From positions 1 to 64,000 of the forward strand of contig JAHCMI010000017.1 of assembly GCA_019192545.1 (NCBI GenBank): DNA of 64,000 bases, given 5' to 3'. Under the pieces are notes generated by a model. It had not been told where the DNA came from. It searched no databases and worked only from the letters and a program-made list of their open reading frames with translations. Below, in pieces: positions 56,200-64,000 of this stretch. Within the stretch, counting starts at the first letter, position 1, and every line of letters starts with the position of its first letter. Origin of the DNA: Rivularia sp. MS3. Its GTDB lineage: Bacteria; Cyanobacteriota; Cyanobacteriia; Cyanobacteriales; Nostocaceae. The position numbers and the translations under genes are program-made.

Positions 56200-57408
56200 T
56201 CATTTAGAATACCATATAGACTCTATATTTCTGGCAATTGTCATCGCTTCATCACGATTTAATTTGTCTAATAAAACCGTAATATGTCCTAGTTTACGTC
56301 CCGGACGAGATTCGGATTTACCGTACCAATGGACGTGCGCTCCTGGAATTTTTGCTAATGTAAAGCGCTTATCAATATAGTCACTTTTCTGGGTTTCATA
56401 ACCTAACAAATTTACCATAATAGCACAAGGATTTTTCATGGCTGGGTTGCCTAATGGTAAATCGCATACAACTCGCAATTGTTGCTCAAATTGCGAAGTA
56501 AAGCAGGCATCAATAGAAAAATGCCCGGAGTTATGGGTTCGAGGTGCAATTTCATTTACTAATACTTCACCGCTATCAGTCAAAAACAACTCTATTCCGA
56601 AAACTCCTATAACTTGCAGATTGTCAAGTATGGTAGCAGCTATATCTCTTATCGTATTTTCTGTCTGGAGACTGATGTCAGCAGGCGCAATAACTCGCTG
56701 ACAAACTTGTTGTTCTTGTTGAGTTTCTACTACTACAAAAGTGGAAACTTCACCAGAAGCAGAGCGTGCTGCAATAACAGCTAATTCTTTTTGAAAAGGG
56801 ATAAATTCTTCTAATAAAAAGTGGGATTCAATTAAATTATTTGTTTGTTTTTCTTCCGGATTATCTAAATAGAGTTTTTGCTTTAAACTAATTAAATCTT
56901 TAATAATAAAAGTTCCTTGACCATCATAGCCATGACGGCGAGCTTTTAAAACAACTGGAAAACTCAATTGAGAATCGTTGAATTTATTAACTTTTGTATC
57001 TTGACCTAGGGAAGAAGATGATATATAGAATAATGATTCTGGTAATTCAAATTTAGGGACTGGTATATTCAAATTTTGCAAAAAACAGCGTTGATGGTAT
57101 TTATCTAAAAGAGGAGATAATGCTTCAAGCCGAGGGCGAAAACAAACTTTTTCTGTCTTCAATTTAGATAAAGCTTCTAAATCAACAAATTCATTCTCGA
57201 AAGTAATCGCATCACACTGTTTTGCTAATTCGGCTGTAGCTGTAGCATCATCAACTGCGGCAAAAATAGTATCTTTGGCAATACTGACTGCTGGATCGTA
57301 AGCGTTAGGAGTTTGCACAATTAGTTCCACCCCAAGCTTTTGAGCCGCAGTACCCATCATCCAAGCTAATTGCCCGCCACCAATTACACCAATACGCTTC
57401 ATTTGCAT
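56200..57408 (-). CDS. purK: 5-(carboxyamino)imidazole ribonucleotide synthase
   Basis: A 402-aa ATP-grasp enzyme of purine synthesis that carboxylates AIR with bicarbonate and ATP. The N-terminus IGVIGGGQLAWMMGTAAQKLG is diagnostic. ATP-grasp parts are VLKARRHGYDGQG, LLEEFIPFQKELAVI, and VNEIAPRTHNSGHFSIDAC. ATG at 57408, with MKRIG at 57402 as an alternative. The start overlaps the stop of the decayed pentapeptide gene upstream. The 6S RNA lies downstream. Confidence 0.95.
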   Translation of the reverse strand: MQMKRIGVIGGGQLAWMMGTAAQKLGVELIVQTPNAYDPAVSIAKDTIFAAVDDATATAELAKQCDAITFENEFVDLEALSKLKTEKVCFRPRLEALSPLLDKYHQRCFLQNLNIPVPKFELPESLFYISSSSLGQDTKVNKFNDSQLSFPVVLKARRHGYDGQGTFIIKDLISLKQKLYLDNPEEKQTNNLIESHFLLEEFIPFQKELAVIAARSASGEVSTFVVVETQQEQQVCQRVIAPADISLQTENTIRDIAATILDNLQVIGVFGIELFLTDSGEVLVNEIAPRTHNSGHFSIDACFTSQFEQQLRVVCDLPLGNPAMKNPCAIMVNLLGYETQKSDYIDKRFTLAKIPGAHVHWYGKSESRPGRKLGHITVLLDKLNRDEAMTIARNIESIWYSK

Positions 57409-57901
57409 CCTAAAGAATAACGAGTTTCTACACCTGTTTTAGAATTGATACCGTCAGCTTTTTGGCAAAGTTGTTTAACTGGCGCTGCGTCTAAAATTGC
57501 ATCAGTAAAATCTACACCATTAATGTTTGTATAAACAAATATTGCACGGAGTCACAAAGCTTCTACGAGTACGGCATCGTTCATATCTACTCCTGTTAAG
57601 TTTACTAGATTTAGCATCGCATTAGTTAAATCTGCTCGATGCAAATTAGCTTTGATGATTGCAGATGCGCTTAAAACTGCACCACAAAGATTGGCATGAG
57701 CTTTTATAAGTCAGTTCTAAATTTTTATTAGAAAAATAGAGATGTTTGTAGGCTTTCACTTGCAAAATTTCTTCCTGAAAGTTCTGCATTACCAAAAGAT
57801 GAAGGATGAGTCTAATTAACCATTGCCCATCCGGTACAAAATACTGCTGAAAAATAGATAATAACTGCGGCTAATAAAGCTTGAAAGAATCGATTTGACA
57901 T
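57399..57901 (-). pseudogene. Decayed thylakoid-lumen-type pentapeptide repeat gene
   Basis: From ATG 57901 the frame reads a membrane or signal segment (MSNRFFQALLAAVIIYF), then hits TAA after GWAMVN. It continues with NAELSGRNFASESLQTS, shifts frame after TTTTTC, and resumes as ANLCGAVLSASAIIKANLHRADLTNA, NLTGVDMNDAVLVEAL with a TGA, then INGVDFTDAILDAAPVKQLC and NSKTGVETRYSLGCK. The joined protein is a typical cyanobacterial pentapeptide repeat protein (A(D/N)LXX units plus a C-terminal disulfide motif). At least two stops and one or two frameshifts: a pseudogene. Its stop overlaps the purK start. Confidence 0.82.
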
Positions 57902-58332
57902 CAGTTCAGCGTCAAATTAGATATCTTTATACTAAATTAAGCTTACATCATCTATACCTTTAAATCTCTTAGTCATATAAACGATATGAGGCATATATCA
58001 CCTGAATTATAAAGCAAGTTTATTAGTCGCTTTTTGTGGTATGACATTACTTTCTAAATATTGAAAAATATTTTTTAGCTTTAATTGGATTTCATAACTG
58101 ATAAATTTACATTTCTTCAAAAATATGCTCTTTGAGCTATTGAAAATGTTGAGAAAAATTTACTTTTAAGGGAATTGATAAAGTTTATTATCATTTAGCG
58201 AAATAATTAGGCGATCGCTGTTAGTCTTGTAATTAGTGAAAGCCTTGTTTTTCTGTTATCTAAGAAAGAATTAAGTCTTTACAAAGCTTCACACTTTTTA
58301 GTTGTAATTCTTCTAGTAGAGAATTGTTAACT
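57902..58332. other. Intergenic region
   Basis: A 431-bp divergent spacer with a HIP1 site near 58211. AT-rich. No repeat or gene that I can support. Confidence 0.45.
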
Positions 58333-58737
58333 ATGAGTATTAATCGAGAAATTTCTATTTATTATTATTGGGAAGTTATGCTTAAGAATTTAAATCGACT
58401 AACTAGCAATCCTATGAGACATTACAAAGATGAATGGATTGATCAATGGTGCCAAGATAATGGTTGGACGGATCTATATATAGAGCGCTGTAATAACTTT
58501 TGGGCTTTTCCTCCAGGTGCAGTAATTCCCGAGCCAATCCCAACCAAGGTTCTTAGAGCAATTAAAGCGGAAAGAGGTTTAACCTGTGAAGAAAGAATTT
58601 GGTCTATTACGGCAGTAGTGGCAACAATGGTAGCTGCTGGTGTTACCTACTGGTTGAGGTGTCCGATACCTATGGTTGCAGCCTTTGCTTTCAATGCTGT
58701 AACTGTAGCTCAATTGGAAGTTGAAGATGCTTATTAG
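58333..58737 (+). CDS. Small conserved cyanobacterial protein, unknown function
   Basis: A 134-aa protein I cannot place in a named family. The segment MRHYKDEWIDQWCQDNGWTD followed by FWAFPPGAVIPEPIPTKVLR is of a type I associate with short hypothetical cyanobacterial proteins. The C-terminus has two hydrophobic stretches (about 90-107 and 110-125) and ends with EVEDAY. ATG 58333 is preferred to TTG 58324; a start at 58378 (MLKNLNR) is also possible. A candidate sRNA follows downstream. Confidence 0.65.
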   Translation: MSINREISIYYYWEVMLKNLNRLTSNPMRHYKDEWIDQWCQDNGWTDLYIERCNNFWAFPPGAVIPEPIPTKVLRAIKAERGLTCEERIWSITAVVATMVAAGVTYWLRCPIPMVAAFAFNAVTVAQLEVEDAY

Positions 58738-58853
58738 AATTGAGGAGTGGAATATTCATGGGGAAGCTTTTCCCTATGAATATTATAAATAGTATTTTTT
58801 TTATAATTATTAAATTAATCTTTTGTTTAAGCCTAATAATCTGTGTCACATTA

Positions 58854-58882
58854 TTGTCACATGACTCAGTTTAGATTATATA
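58854..58882 (+). promoter_or_regulatory. Sigma-70-like promoter with a tandem TGTCACAT site
   Basis: TTGTCA (58854-58859) and TATATA (58877-58882) separated by 17 bp. TGTCACAT occurs at 58844-58851 and 58855-58862, one helical turn apart, the second overlapping the -35 box, as an operator would. Confidence 0.5.
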
Positions 58883-58888
58883 CAAGGT

Positions 58889-58983
58889 TGAAAAAGACTA
58901 AGTAGAATAGCTGGTTGAAAAGTTAGTTAATTACTTAATGCGGTTATATTCCCTAATATCCCCTTTAATTAAGGGGATTTTTT
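58889..58983 (+). ncRNA. Candidate small RNA (about 95 nt)
   Basis: Lies between the promoter at 58854-58882 and a strong intrinsic terminator at 58957-58983 (ATCCCCTT/AAGGGGAT stem, then six T). It contains no open frame of note and matches no RNA family I recognise (not Yfr1, tmRNA or 6S). Existence inferred from the promoter and terminator only. Confidence 0.45.
58957..58983 (+). terminator. Rho-independent terminator
   Basis: ATCCCCTTTAATTAAGGGGAT followed by TTTTTT. It could end the candidate sRNA or, less likely, the gene at 58333, whose stop is 220 bp upstream. Confidence 0.8.
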
Positions 58984-59613
58984 ACTATGTACATTAATAT
59001 CTAGTAAATAGTAAATGCTTGTATATTATGTTTGTGAAAACACTAATAAATTTCACGCATAAATAGTATAAGATAGTGCATCATCTTAATTATCAAAATA
59101 TCGGCAACTAAATAAAACTGTCTATCTACCTTGAGTGTAATGACTCAGATTGCAGCACTATTTTTTCTATGCTCAGCTTAAAAGAAAATTAAAGCCTTTG
59201 TATTCTGTTATTAGTACAAGCTGTGAAATTATTCTAATTCGCTGTGGATTAGTTGAAATTGGTTATAAAACGAGCAAAGATGTAGATTCAAATATAGAAC
59301 GAAATATTACTAGAATGTAAGTCGCCGTTTATCGATAACTATAAAAATACGTCGATCTACGTAAGTAATTATATAGATTATTTTTGCTTTTTAATATTAG
59401 TTATTCAAGTCAGAAATAAATTTTTCCGTAGTTATCCGGTAGAGAAAGACTAATAAATGAAGTTAAGCTTCAATATAAATGATATCTCTTAAATCATTAA
59501 AAAAATTATGTTTTAAGATATACCATGCATCAATAGGTTATGTATTTTAAATGATTCATCAGTAAAAAAGAAGTTAAAAATTAATTCAAATTATATATAT
59601 TACTTAAATAATC
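58984..59613. other. Leader region of the exopolysaccharide operon
   Basis: 630 bp, very AT-rich, no gene. It should carry the promoter of the wzc-like operon, but I cannot pick one with confidence. Confidence 0.45.
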
Positions 59614-61797
59614 ATGGAATCTAGAGAATCAGTAGATTTAGATTTACAAAAATTTTGGTACATAATCAAGAGACGTTGGTTACCTGCTGCATTTATATTC
59701 ACGATTTGTGTGGGAGCAGCAGCAGTATTAGGCTCTTTTAAGAAGCCAGTTTTTGAGGCACAAGGTAAACTTTTGATTAAAAAAGTAAACCAGACTTCTG
59801 CTTTAACGGGATTAGGACAAGAAATTGGACAGTTAGAAGGATTAGATATTAAAAGTAGTCCTATAAATACGGAGATAGAAGTAATTAGTTCTAAGCCTAT
59901 TTTAGTTGACACAATTAACAACTTAAAGCTTAAAAATGATAAAGGTGTACCTTTAGAAGCAAAAGAACTAGCGAAAATTATTAATCTCAGAGCAATTCCA
60001 GCAACCGATGTTCTGCAAATTTCTTATGAAAGTAAGAATGCTAAAGAAGCAGCAGCCGTTGTTAATGAATTAATGAGTCTGTACATAGAAAATAATATTC
60101 AAACGAATAGAGCGGCGGCTGTTGCGGCTGGTGATTTTATTGCCAAACAATTGCCTGAAACCCAAAATACCGTTAAAGAAGCTGAAAGAAAATTGCGTCA
60201 ATTTCAGCAACAGAATAACGTTATTTCTTTAGAAGAAGAATCTCGAAATGCAGTAGCAATTCAGAAAGAATTAGAAACTAGAATCACTGAAACAAGAATT
60301 GCTTTAGGGGAGGTAATGTCTCGCTCTCAAAGTCTTCAAAGTAAAGTTGGGATGAATTTTCAGGATGCGATAAATAGTGATTCTTTAAAAAGTTCTACCG
60401 GAGTACAGCAGGTTTTAAAAAATTTACAACAAGTAGAAAACGACTTAGCAATAGCTCAGACTCGTTTTTTTGCAACACACCCAATAGTAGAAAGTTTAAT
60501 AAGTCGAAGAAATGCGTTACAAACATTATTGAATCAGAGAGTAGCTCGGGTAAGTAATAATATCAATTTTAATCGGGGTAATTTGCAGATAGGCGAAGTC
60601 ACTCAAAAGCTAACGGAAGAATTGACAAAAGCTGAAGTGGAGACTACCGCTTTGAAAAATCGCCTCAACTCTTTATTAACAGCGTTAGAAGTTCACAAAC
60701 AAAAGATTAATCGTTTACCTAAATTAGAGCAAGAAGAAAAGAAATACGAGCGACAACTAGAAACAGCTATAACAACCCATGAGAACCTTTTACAAAAACT
60801 GCAAGAAGTAAGAGTTACGGAAAACCAAAATATTGGTAATGCTCGCATCATTGAACCTGCTTTTGTAATTAAAAAGTCTACCAAATCAGCCAAGATTATG
60901 TTTTTAATTTTGGGAGGTGCTTTAGGGACTTTAATCGCAACTGCAATGATTGTATTGCTGGAATTAAAAGATAGGTCTGTTAAAACTCTTAAAGAAATCA
61001 GAAAATTATTTGGATATACCTTACTTAGTACTATACCTTCGTTAAAAAAGAAATCCTATCTTCATAACAAAGATGCGAACACCCTACCCGAGATACCAGT
61101 AAGAGATAATCCCGATTTGCCAATTGCGGATGCATATAGAATGCTTCAAGCTAACCTGAAATTTATTAGTGCAGATAAAGCATTACAGGTGATTGTAGTT
61201 ACAAGCTCTGTTCCTAAAGAAGGTAAATCAACTGTCTCGGCAAACTTAGCAGCTGCGATCGCGCAATTAGGACAAAGAGTATTGCTTGTAGATGCAGATA
61301 TGCAAAATCCCTTACAGCATCATTTATGGGGTGTAAACAATGTCAAAGGGTTAAGCGATATCATTGTCGGTCAAGTAGAATTTGAAACTGTTGTCAGTGG
61401 AGGAATGCTGAGCTTAGATATTTTAACAGCAGGAGCTACTACACCGAATCCGCTGTTTTTACTGGATTCTAGAAAAATGGAAACTTTAATTGAGGACTTT
61501 AAAAACACTTATGACTTTGTAATTATTGATGCACCATCATTAGTGATCAGAGCGGATGCTTTAGCTTTAGGAAAAATGGCAGATGGTGTTTTATTAGTAG
61601 CTCGTCCGGGTACGCTAACTTCTGCTGATGCTGCTACAGCTAAAGAGGCTTTAGAGCGTTCGGGACAAAACTTATTAGGCATGGTAGTAAATGGTGTGAT
61701 TCCAGAAAACGAATCCGATAGCTATTTTTATTACACTAAGGACTTTTCTGACAAGGATAATTCGCATCCAGAAGTTATGAAATCAAAATCATTTTAA
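59614..61797 (+). CDS. Wzc-like polysaccharide co-polymerase and tyrosine kinase
   Basis: A 727-aa BY-kinase that controls chain length and export of exopolysaccharide. Residues about 1-130 are the Wzz domain with TM1 (about 24-42). A long coiled-coil periplasmic region follows (about 170-410), then TM2 (about 428-448). The cytoplasmic kinase (about 510-710) has Walker A SSVPKEGKST (about 530), Walker A' VLLVDADMQNP and Walker B FVIIDAPS. The C-terminus holds a small tyrosine cluster (SYFYYTKDF), the expected autophosphorylation site. First gene of the operon; the flippase starts 42 bp downstream. Confidence 0.93.
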   Translation: MESRESVDLDLQKFWYIIKRRWLPAAFIFTICVGAAAVLGSFKKPVFEAQGKLLIKKVNQTSALTGLGQEIGQLEGLDIKSSPINTEIEVISSKPILVDTINNLKLKNDKGVPLEAKELAKIINLRAIPATDVLQISYESKNAKEAAAVVNELMSLYIENNIQTNRAAAVAAGDFIAKQLPETQNTVKEAERKLRQFQQQNNVISLEEESRNAVAIQKELETRITETRIALGEVMSRSQSLQSKVGMNFQDAINSDSLKSSTGVQQVLKNLQQVENDLAIAQTRFFATHPIVESLISRRNALQTLLNQRVARVSNNINFNRGNLQIGEVTQKLTEELTKAEVETTALKNRLNSLLTALEVHKQKINRLPKLEQEEKKYERQLETAITTHENLLQKLQEVRVTENQNIGNARIIEPAFVIKKSTKSAKIMFLILGGALGTLIATAMIVLLELKDRSVKTLKEIRKLFGYTLLSTIPSLKKKSYLHNKDANTLPEIPVRDNPDLPIADAYRMLQANLKFISADKALQVIVVTSSVPKEGKSTVSANLAAAIAQLGQRVLLVDADMQNPLQHHLWGVNNVKGLSDIIVGQVEFETVVSGGMLSLDILTAGATTPNPLFLLDSRKMETLIEDFKNTYDFVIIDAPSLVIRADALALGKMADGVLLVARPGTLTSADAATAKEALERSGQNLLGMVVNGVIPENESDSYFYYTKDFSDKDNSHPEVMKSKSF

Positions 61798-61839
61798 ATC
61801 GCTGTACTTATCTCTATTATTCATGGGTGCAATTTATCA

Positions 61840-63279
61840 ATGAAAGGATTACGCAAGCTATTAGGAAATTCTTTTTCCTTACTTTTGAATCGCTTAAGTC
61901 AGAGTATTACAACTTTCATCTTAGCTGCATCAATTGCTCGTATTTTAGGTGCTTATGAACTAGGGCAATATATGCTTGCCTTTAGTTTTTATTATGTCTT
62001 TATGACTTTGGCTTCCCAGGGGTTTAAAACGCTGTTCACAAGAGAAATTGCACAGAATCCTCTAAAAATTCCTGCCTATTTAATCAGCGGCACTTTTTTA
62101 CAGTTTTTATTTAGCATTACTGGTTATGCAGTAATGGCACTTGTAGTACACGCTCTTCCCTACAATCAAAATACTTCGATAGTTTGTTACGTTTTAGGTT
62201 TAGCTATCATCCCATTTTCTCTTTCTAACGTTACTGAAGCTATATTTCAAGCTGAAGAGAAAATGCATTTAATTGCTGTTAGTACGGTACCTGTTTATAT
62301 CGTGCGCTTAATAGCGATTATTTGGGCTATGAATCTGAAATATAATATCGTCACTGTTGCGGTAATTATGGTGGCTTCAGAGTTGTTAATATTTTTTCTC
62401 GAATGGTGTTTGGTAACGCAGTTTGTTAAATATGAATGGCGATTGAACTGGAAGTTCATGTGGGATACAACCAAAGCTTCTGGTTCTTTTATAGTTATTG
62501 AAGGTATATCAGTTCTAGGTTATAGGCTTCAGGTTTTTATTCTTTCTTTATTAGGTGGTGAATTAGTTGTAGGGCTATACGGTGCAGTTTTACAGTTAAT
62601 GCAGCCTTTTCAAATTATTTCCCATAGTGTTGTTTTAGCTGTTTTCCCTAAAATGTCTAAAGCTATTGATTCTGGAAAAGATAGTCAGCGTCAAATTACG
62701 CAAATCACTATAGAGATATTGTTGATGGTTGCTTTACCTTTGCTGCTTGGAATTGTTTTTTTTGGTAAAGATTTACTTGTTTTGCTTTACCAAGAAGAAA
62801 GTTTTACGGAAGCAAGTTTTGCTCTCAATGTATTTGCTATTGGATTAATTTCTTCTGCATTTATTAGACCGTTAAGTTACCTGTTAGTAGCTAATGGCTT
62901 TGAGAAAGTTAATCTTTGGCAAGTATTTATTACTACTATTTTAGATTGTTTAATTAGTATTGTTCTTGTGTCTCAATATAAGTTAAACGGTGCAGCTATT
63001 ACGGTAATATTTACCGATTATGTGGCTCTACTAATTTATTATTTTGAATCTTCTAGACGATTATTTTCATTAGATTTATGGTCTACAGTCTTTCGTCCTT
63101 TGATAATAGGTGTTTTTATGCTACCTGTTTTTATAACTTTAAAAAGTTTCGGTTTAGATATTATCTTAGTTTTAATAATATCTAGCCTGATTTACTTTGC
63201 ATTAGTTGGTACTTTAGGATTTTATACAGTTTACCATTCTAAAGATGAGTGGGCAAAATTGTTACTTAAACGAAAATAA
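61840..63279 (+). CDS. Polysaccharide flippase (Wzx/MATE-like)
   Basis: A 479-aa membrane protein with about twelve to fourteen helices of the MOP/Wzx superfamily. It should flip lipid-linked repeat units across the cytoplasmic membrane. N-terminal segment SITTFILAASIARILGAYELGQYMLAFSF is typical, with LARILG-like motif in helix one. ATG start 42 bp after the BY-kinase, 37 bp before the GT2 gene. Sugar specificity unknown. Confidence 0.9.
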   Translation: MKGLRKLLGNSFSLLLNRLSQSITTFILAASIARILGAYELGQYMLAFSFYYVFMTLASQGFKTLFTREIAQNPLKIPAYLISGTFLQFLFSITGYAVMALVVHALPYNQNTSIVCYVLGLAIIPFSLSNVTEAIFQAEEKMHLIAVSTVPVYIVRLIAIIWAMNLKYNIVTVAVIMVASELLIFFLEWCLVTQFVKYEWRLNWKFMWDTTKASGSFIVIEGISVLGYRLQVFILSLLGGELVVGLYGAVLQLMQPFQIISHSVVLAVFPKMSKAIDSGKDSQRQITQITIEILLMVALPLLLGIVFFGKDLLVLLYQEESFTEASFALNVFAIGLISSAFIRPLSYLLVANGFEKVNLWQVFITTILDCLISIVLVSQYKLNGAAITVIFTDYVALLIYYFESSRRLFSLDLWSTVFRPLIIGVFMLPVFITLKSFGLDIILVLIISSLIYFALVGTLGFYTVYHSKDEWAKLLLKRK

Positions 63280-63316
63280 TCAAAACTTAAGTTTTGGATT
63301 CTATAGAAAAGGTGGA

Positions 63317-64000
63317 ATGATGAATCCAGAAGTATCTGTAATTATTCTTGCTTATAATACTGAAAATTATATTGCCCAAGCAATAAATTCTGCATTAAGA
63401 CAAACTCAGAAAAACATTGAAATTATTGTAGTTGATGATGGTTCTGAAGATAAAACCTTAGAAATTGTTCAGAGCTTTTCTGACAAACGCATAAAAGTAT
63501 TGGTAAATCAGCGAAATAGAGGTCAAAACTTTTGCACTAATTTAGCCATAAAAGAGGCCCAAGGAAATTGGATAACTCGACTGGATTCAGATGACTGGTA
63601 TGCAGTCGATAGATTAGAAAAACTTTTAAATGTTGCTAATTTAGAGAATGTAGATATGATTGCTGATGACATATATTTTATTCAAGATAGAAAAGCTGTT
63701 CCTTGGAGTACTTTATTAATTCAAAGTAAATTCAAAATTAAAGAAAATACTATAATTTCTCCTATATCTTTTGTTGAAAAAGATGTACCCGGAATATGGG
63801 GTTTACCTTTAGGCTTAACTAAACCATTAATTAAAAGAGATTTTATTGTTAAGCATAATATCGAAAATAATGAAAATATTTTTCTTGGTGGAGACTTTTG
63901 GCTATATTTATCTTGTTTGGCATATGGAGCAAATTTTTTATTATTACCAAAACCTTATTATTTTTACCGTTCCCGTGATGGTTCCTTAGTAAAACAAAGT
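63317..64000 (+). CDS. Family 2 glycosyltransferase (partial, runs off the window)
   Basis: The first 228 codons of a GT-A glycosyltransferase with no stop before the window end. It begins MMNPEVSVIILAYNTENYIA and has EIIVVDDGSEDKT and the DxD-type RLDSDDW. The alternative ATG is the next codon (63320). GGTGGA supplies the RBS. It adds a sugar to the lipid-linked unit of the operon; donor and linkage unknown. Confidence 0.9.
   Translation, partial: MMNPEVSVIILAYNTENYIAQAINSALRQTQKNIEIIVVDDGSEDKTLEIVQSFSDKRIKVLVNQRNRGQNFCTNLAIKEAQGNWITRLDSDDWYAVDRLEKLLNVANLENVDMIADDIYFIQDRKAVPWSTLLIQSKFKIKENTIISPISFVEKDVPGIWGLPLGLTKPLIKRDFIVKHNIENNENIFLGGDFWLYLSCLAYGANFLLLPKPYYFYRSRDGSLVKQS

Overview
The window comes from a filamentous, heterocyst-type cyanobacterium (Nostocales; Calothrix, Rivularia or Nostoc-like). 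The evidence is the many HIP1 octamers (GCGATCGC), an NDH-1 operon ndhA-I-G-E, a fused modBC, the bicarbonate transporter bicA, a five-gene hmp-type chemotaxis cluster for hormogonium motility, a 6S RNA gene next to purK, and heptameric tandem repeats (STRRs) of the kind described in heterocystous cyanobacteria. The sequence is AT-rich and gene-sparse, with long spacers full of small palindromic or MITE-like elements.

Layout. 0-10 kb: a Ser/Thr kinase, a SulP transporter, a tandem universal stress protein and bicA, then two tandem paralogous Ser/Thr kinases (one with ankyrin repeats) and the tail of a third, destroyed copy. 10-16.6 kb: DUF2237, a GT4 glycosyltransferase, a DUF2079 membrane protein, TldD, pterin carbinolamine dehydratase and DUF427. 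16.7-20.4 kb: an accessory island with a one-polypeptide nuclease-methyltransferase plus a small specificity protein (BcgI-like), then a Uma2-HEAT fusion interrupted by one in-frame TAG. 20.4-23.6 kb: molybdate uptake (modBC, modA). 24-36.7 kb: chemotaxis, with an extra MCP and then CheA hybrid, MCP, CheW, CheY and PATAN-REC (hmpE to hmpA, minus strand). 38-43 kb: tRNA-Leu(UAG), alanine racemase, HNH nuclease, DHH phosphoesterase, SixA. 43-49.5 kb: citrate synthase, ndhAIGE, NAD kinase, RidA. 49.5-58 kb: remnants, a holin-like protein, a peptidoglycan-binding protein, an active/inactive M16 peptidase pair, 6S RNA, purK and a decayed pentapeptide-repeat gene. 58-64 kb: a small hypothetical gene, a candidate sRNA, and the start of an exopolysaccharide operon (Wzc-like kinase, flippase, GT2 cut by the window end).

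Most genes are housekeeping or signalling. The less ordinary material is: the compact restriction-modification pair with a MITE at its 5' edge; the Uma2-HEAT amber gene; a palindromic repeat inserted in frame in the ModB-ModC linker; a chemoreceptor whose GAF domain carries both cysteines of a DXCF cyanobacteriochrome; a promoter/terminator pair outlining an unannotated RNA of about 95 nt; at least three dispersed inverted-repeat families; and STRR heptamers that abut or form the stop codons of several genes and occupy three consecutive spacers of the ndh operon.
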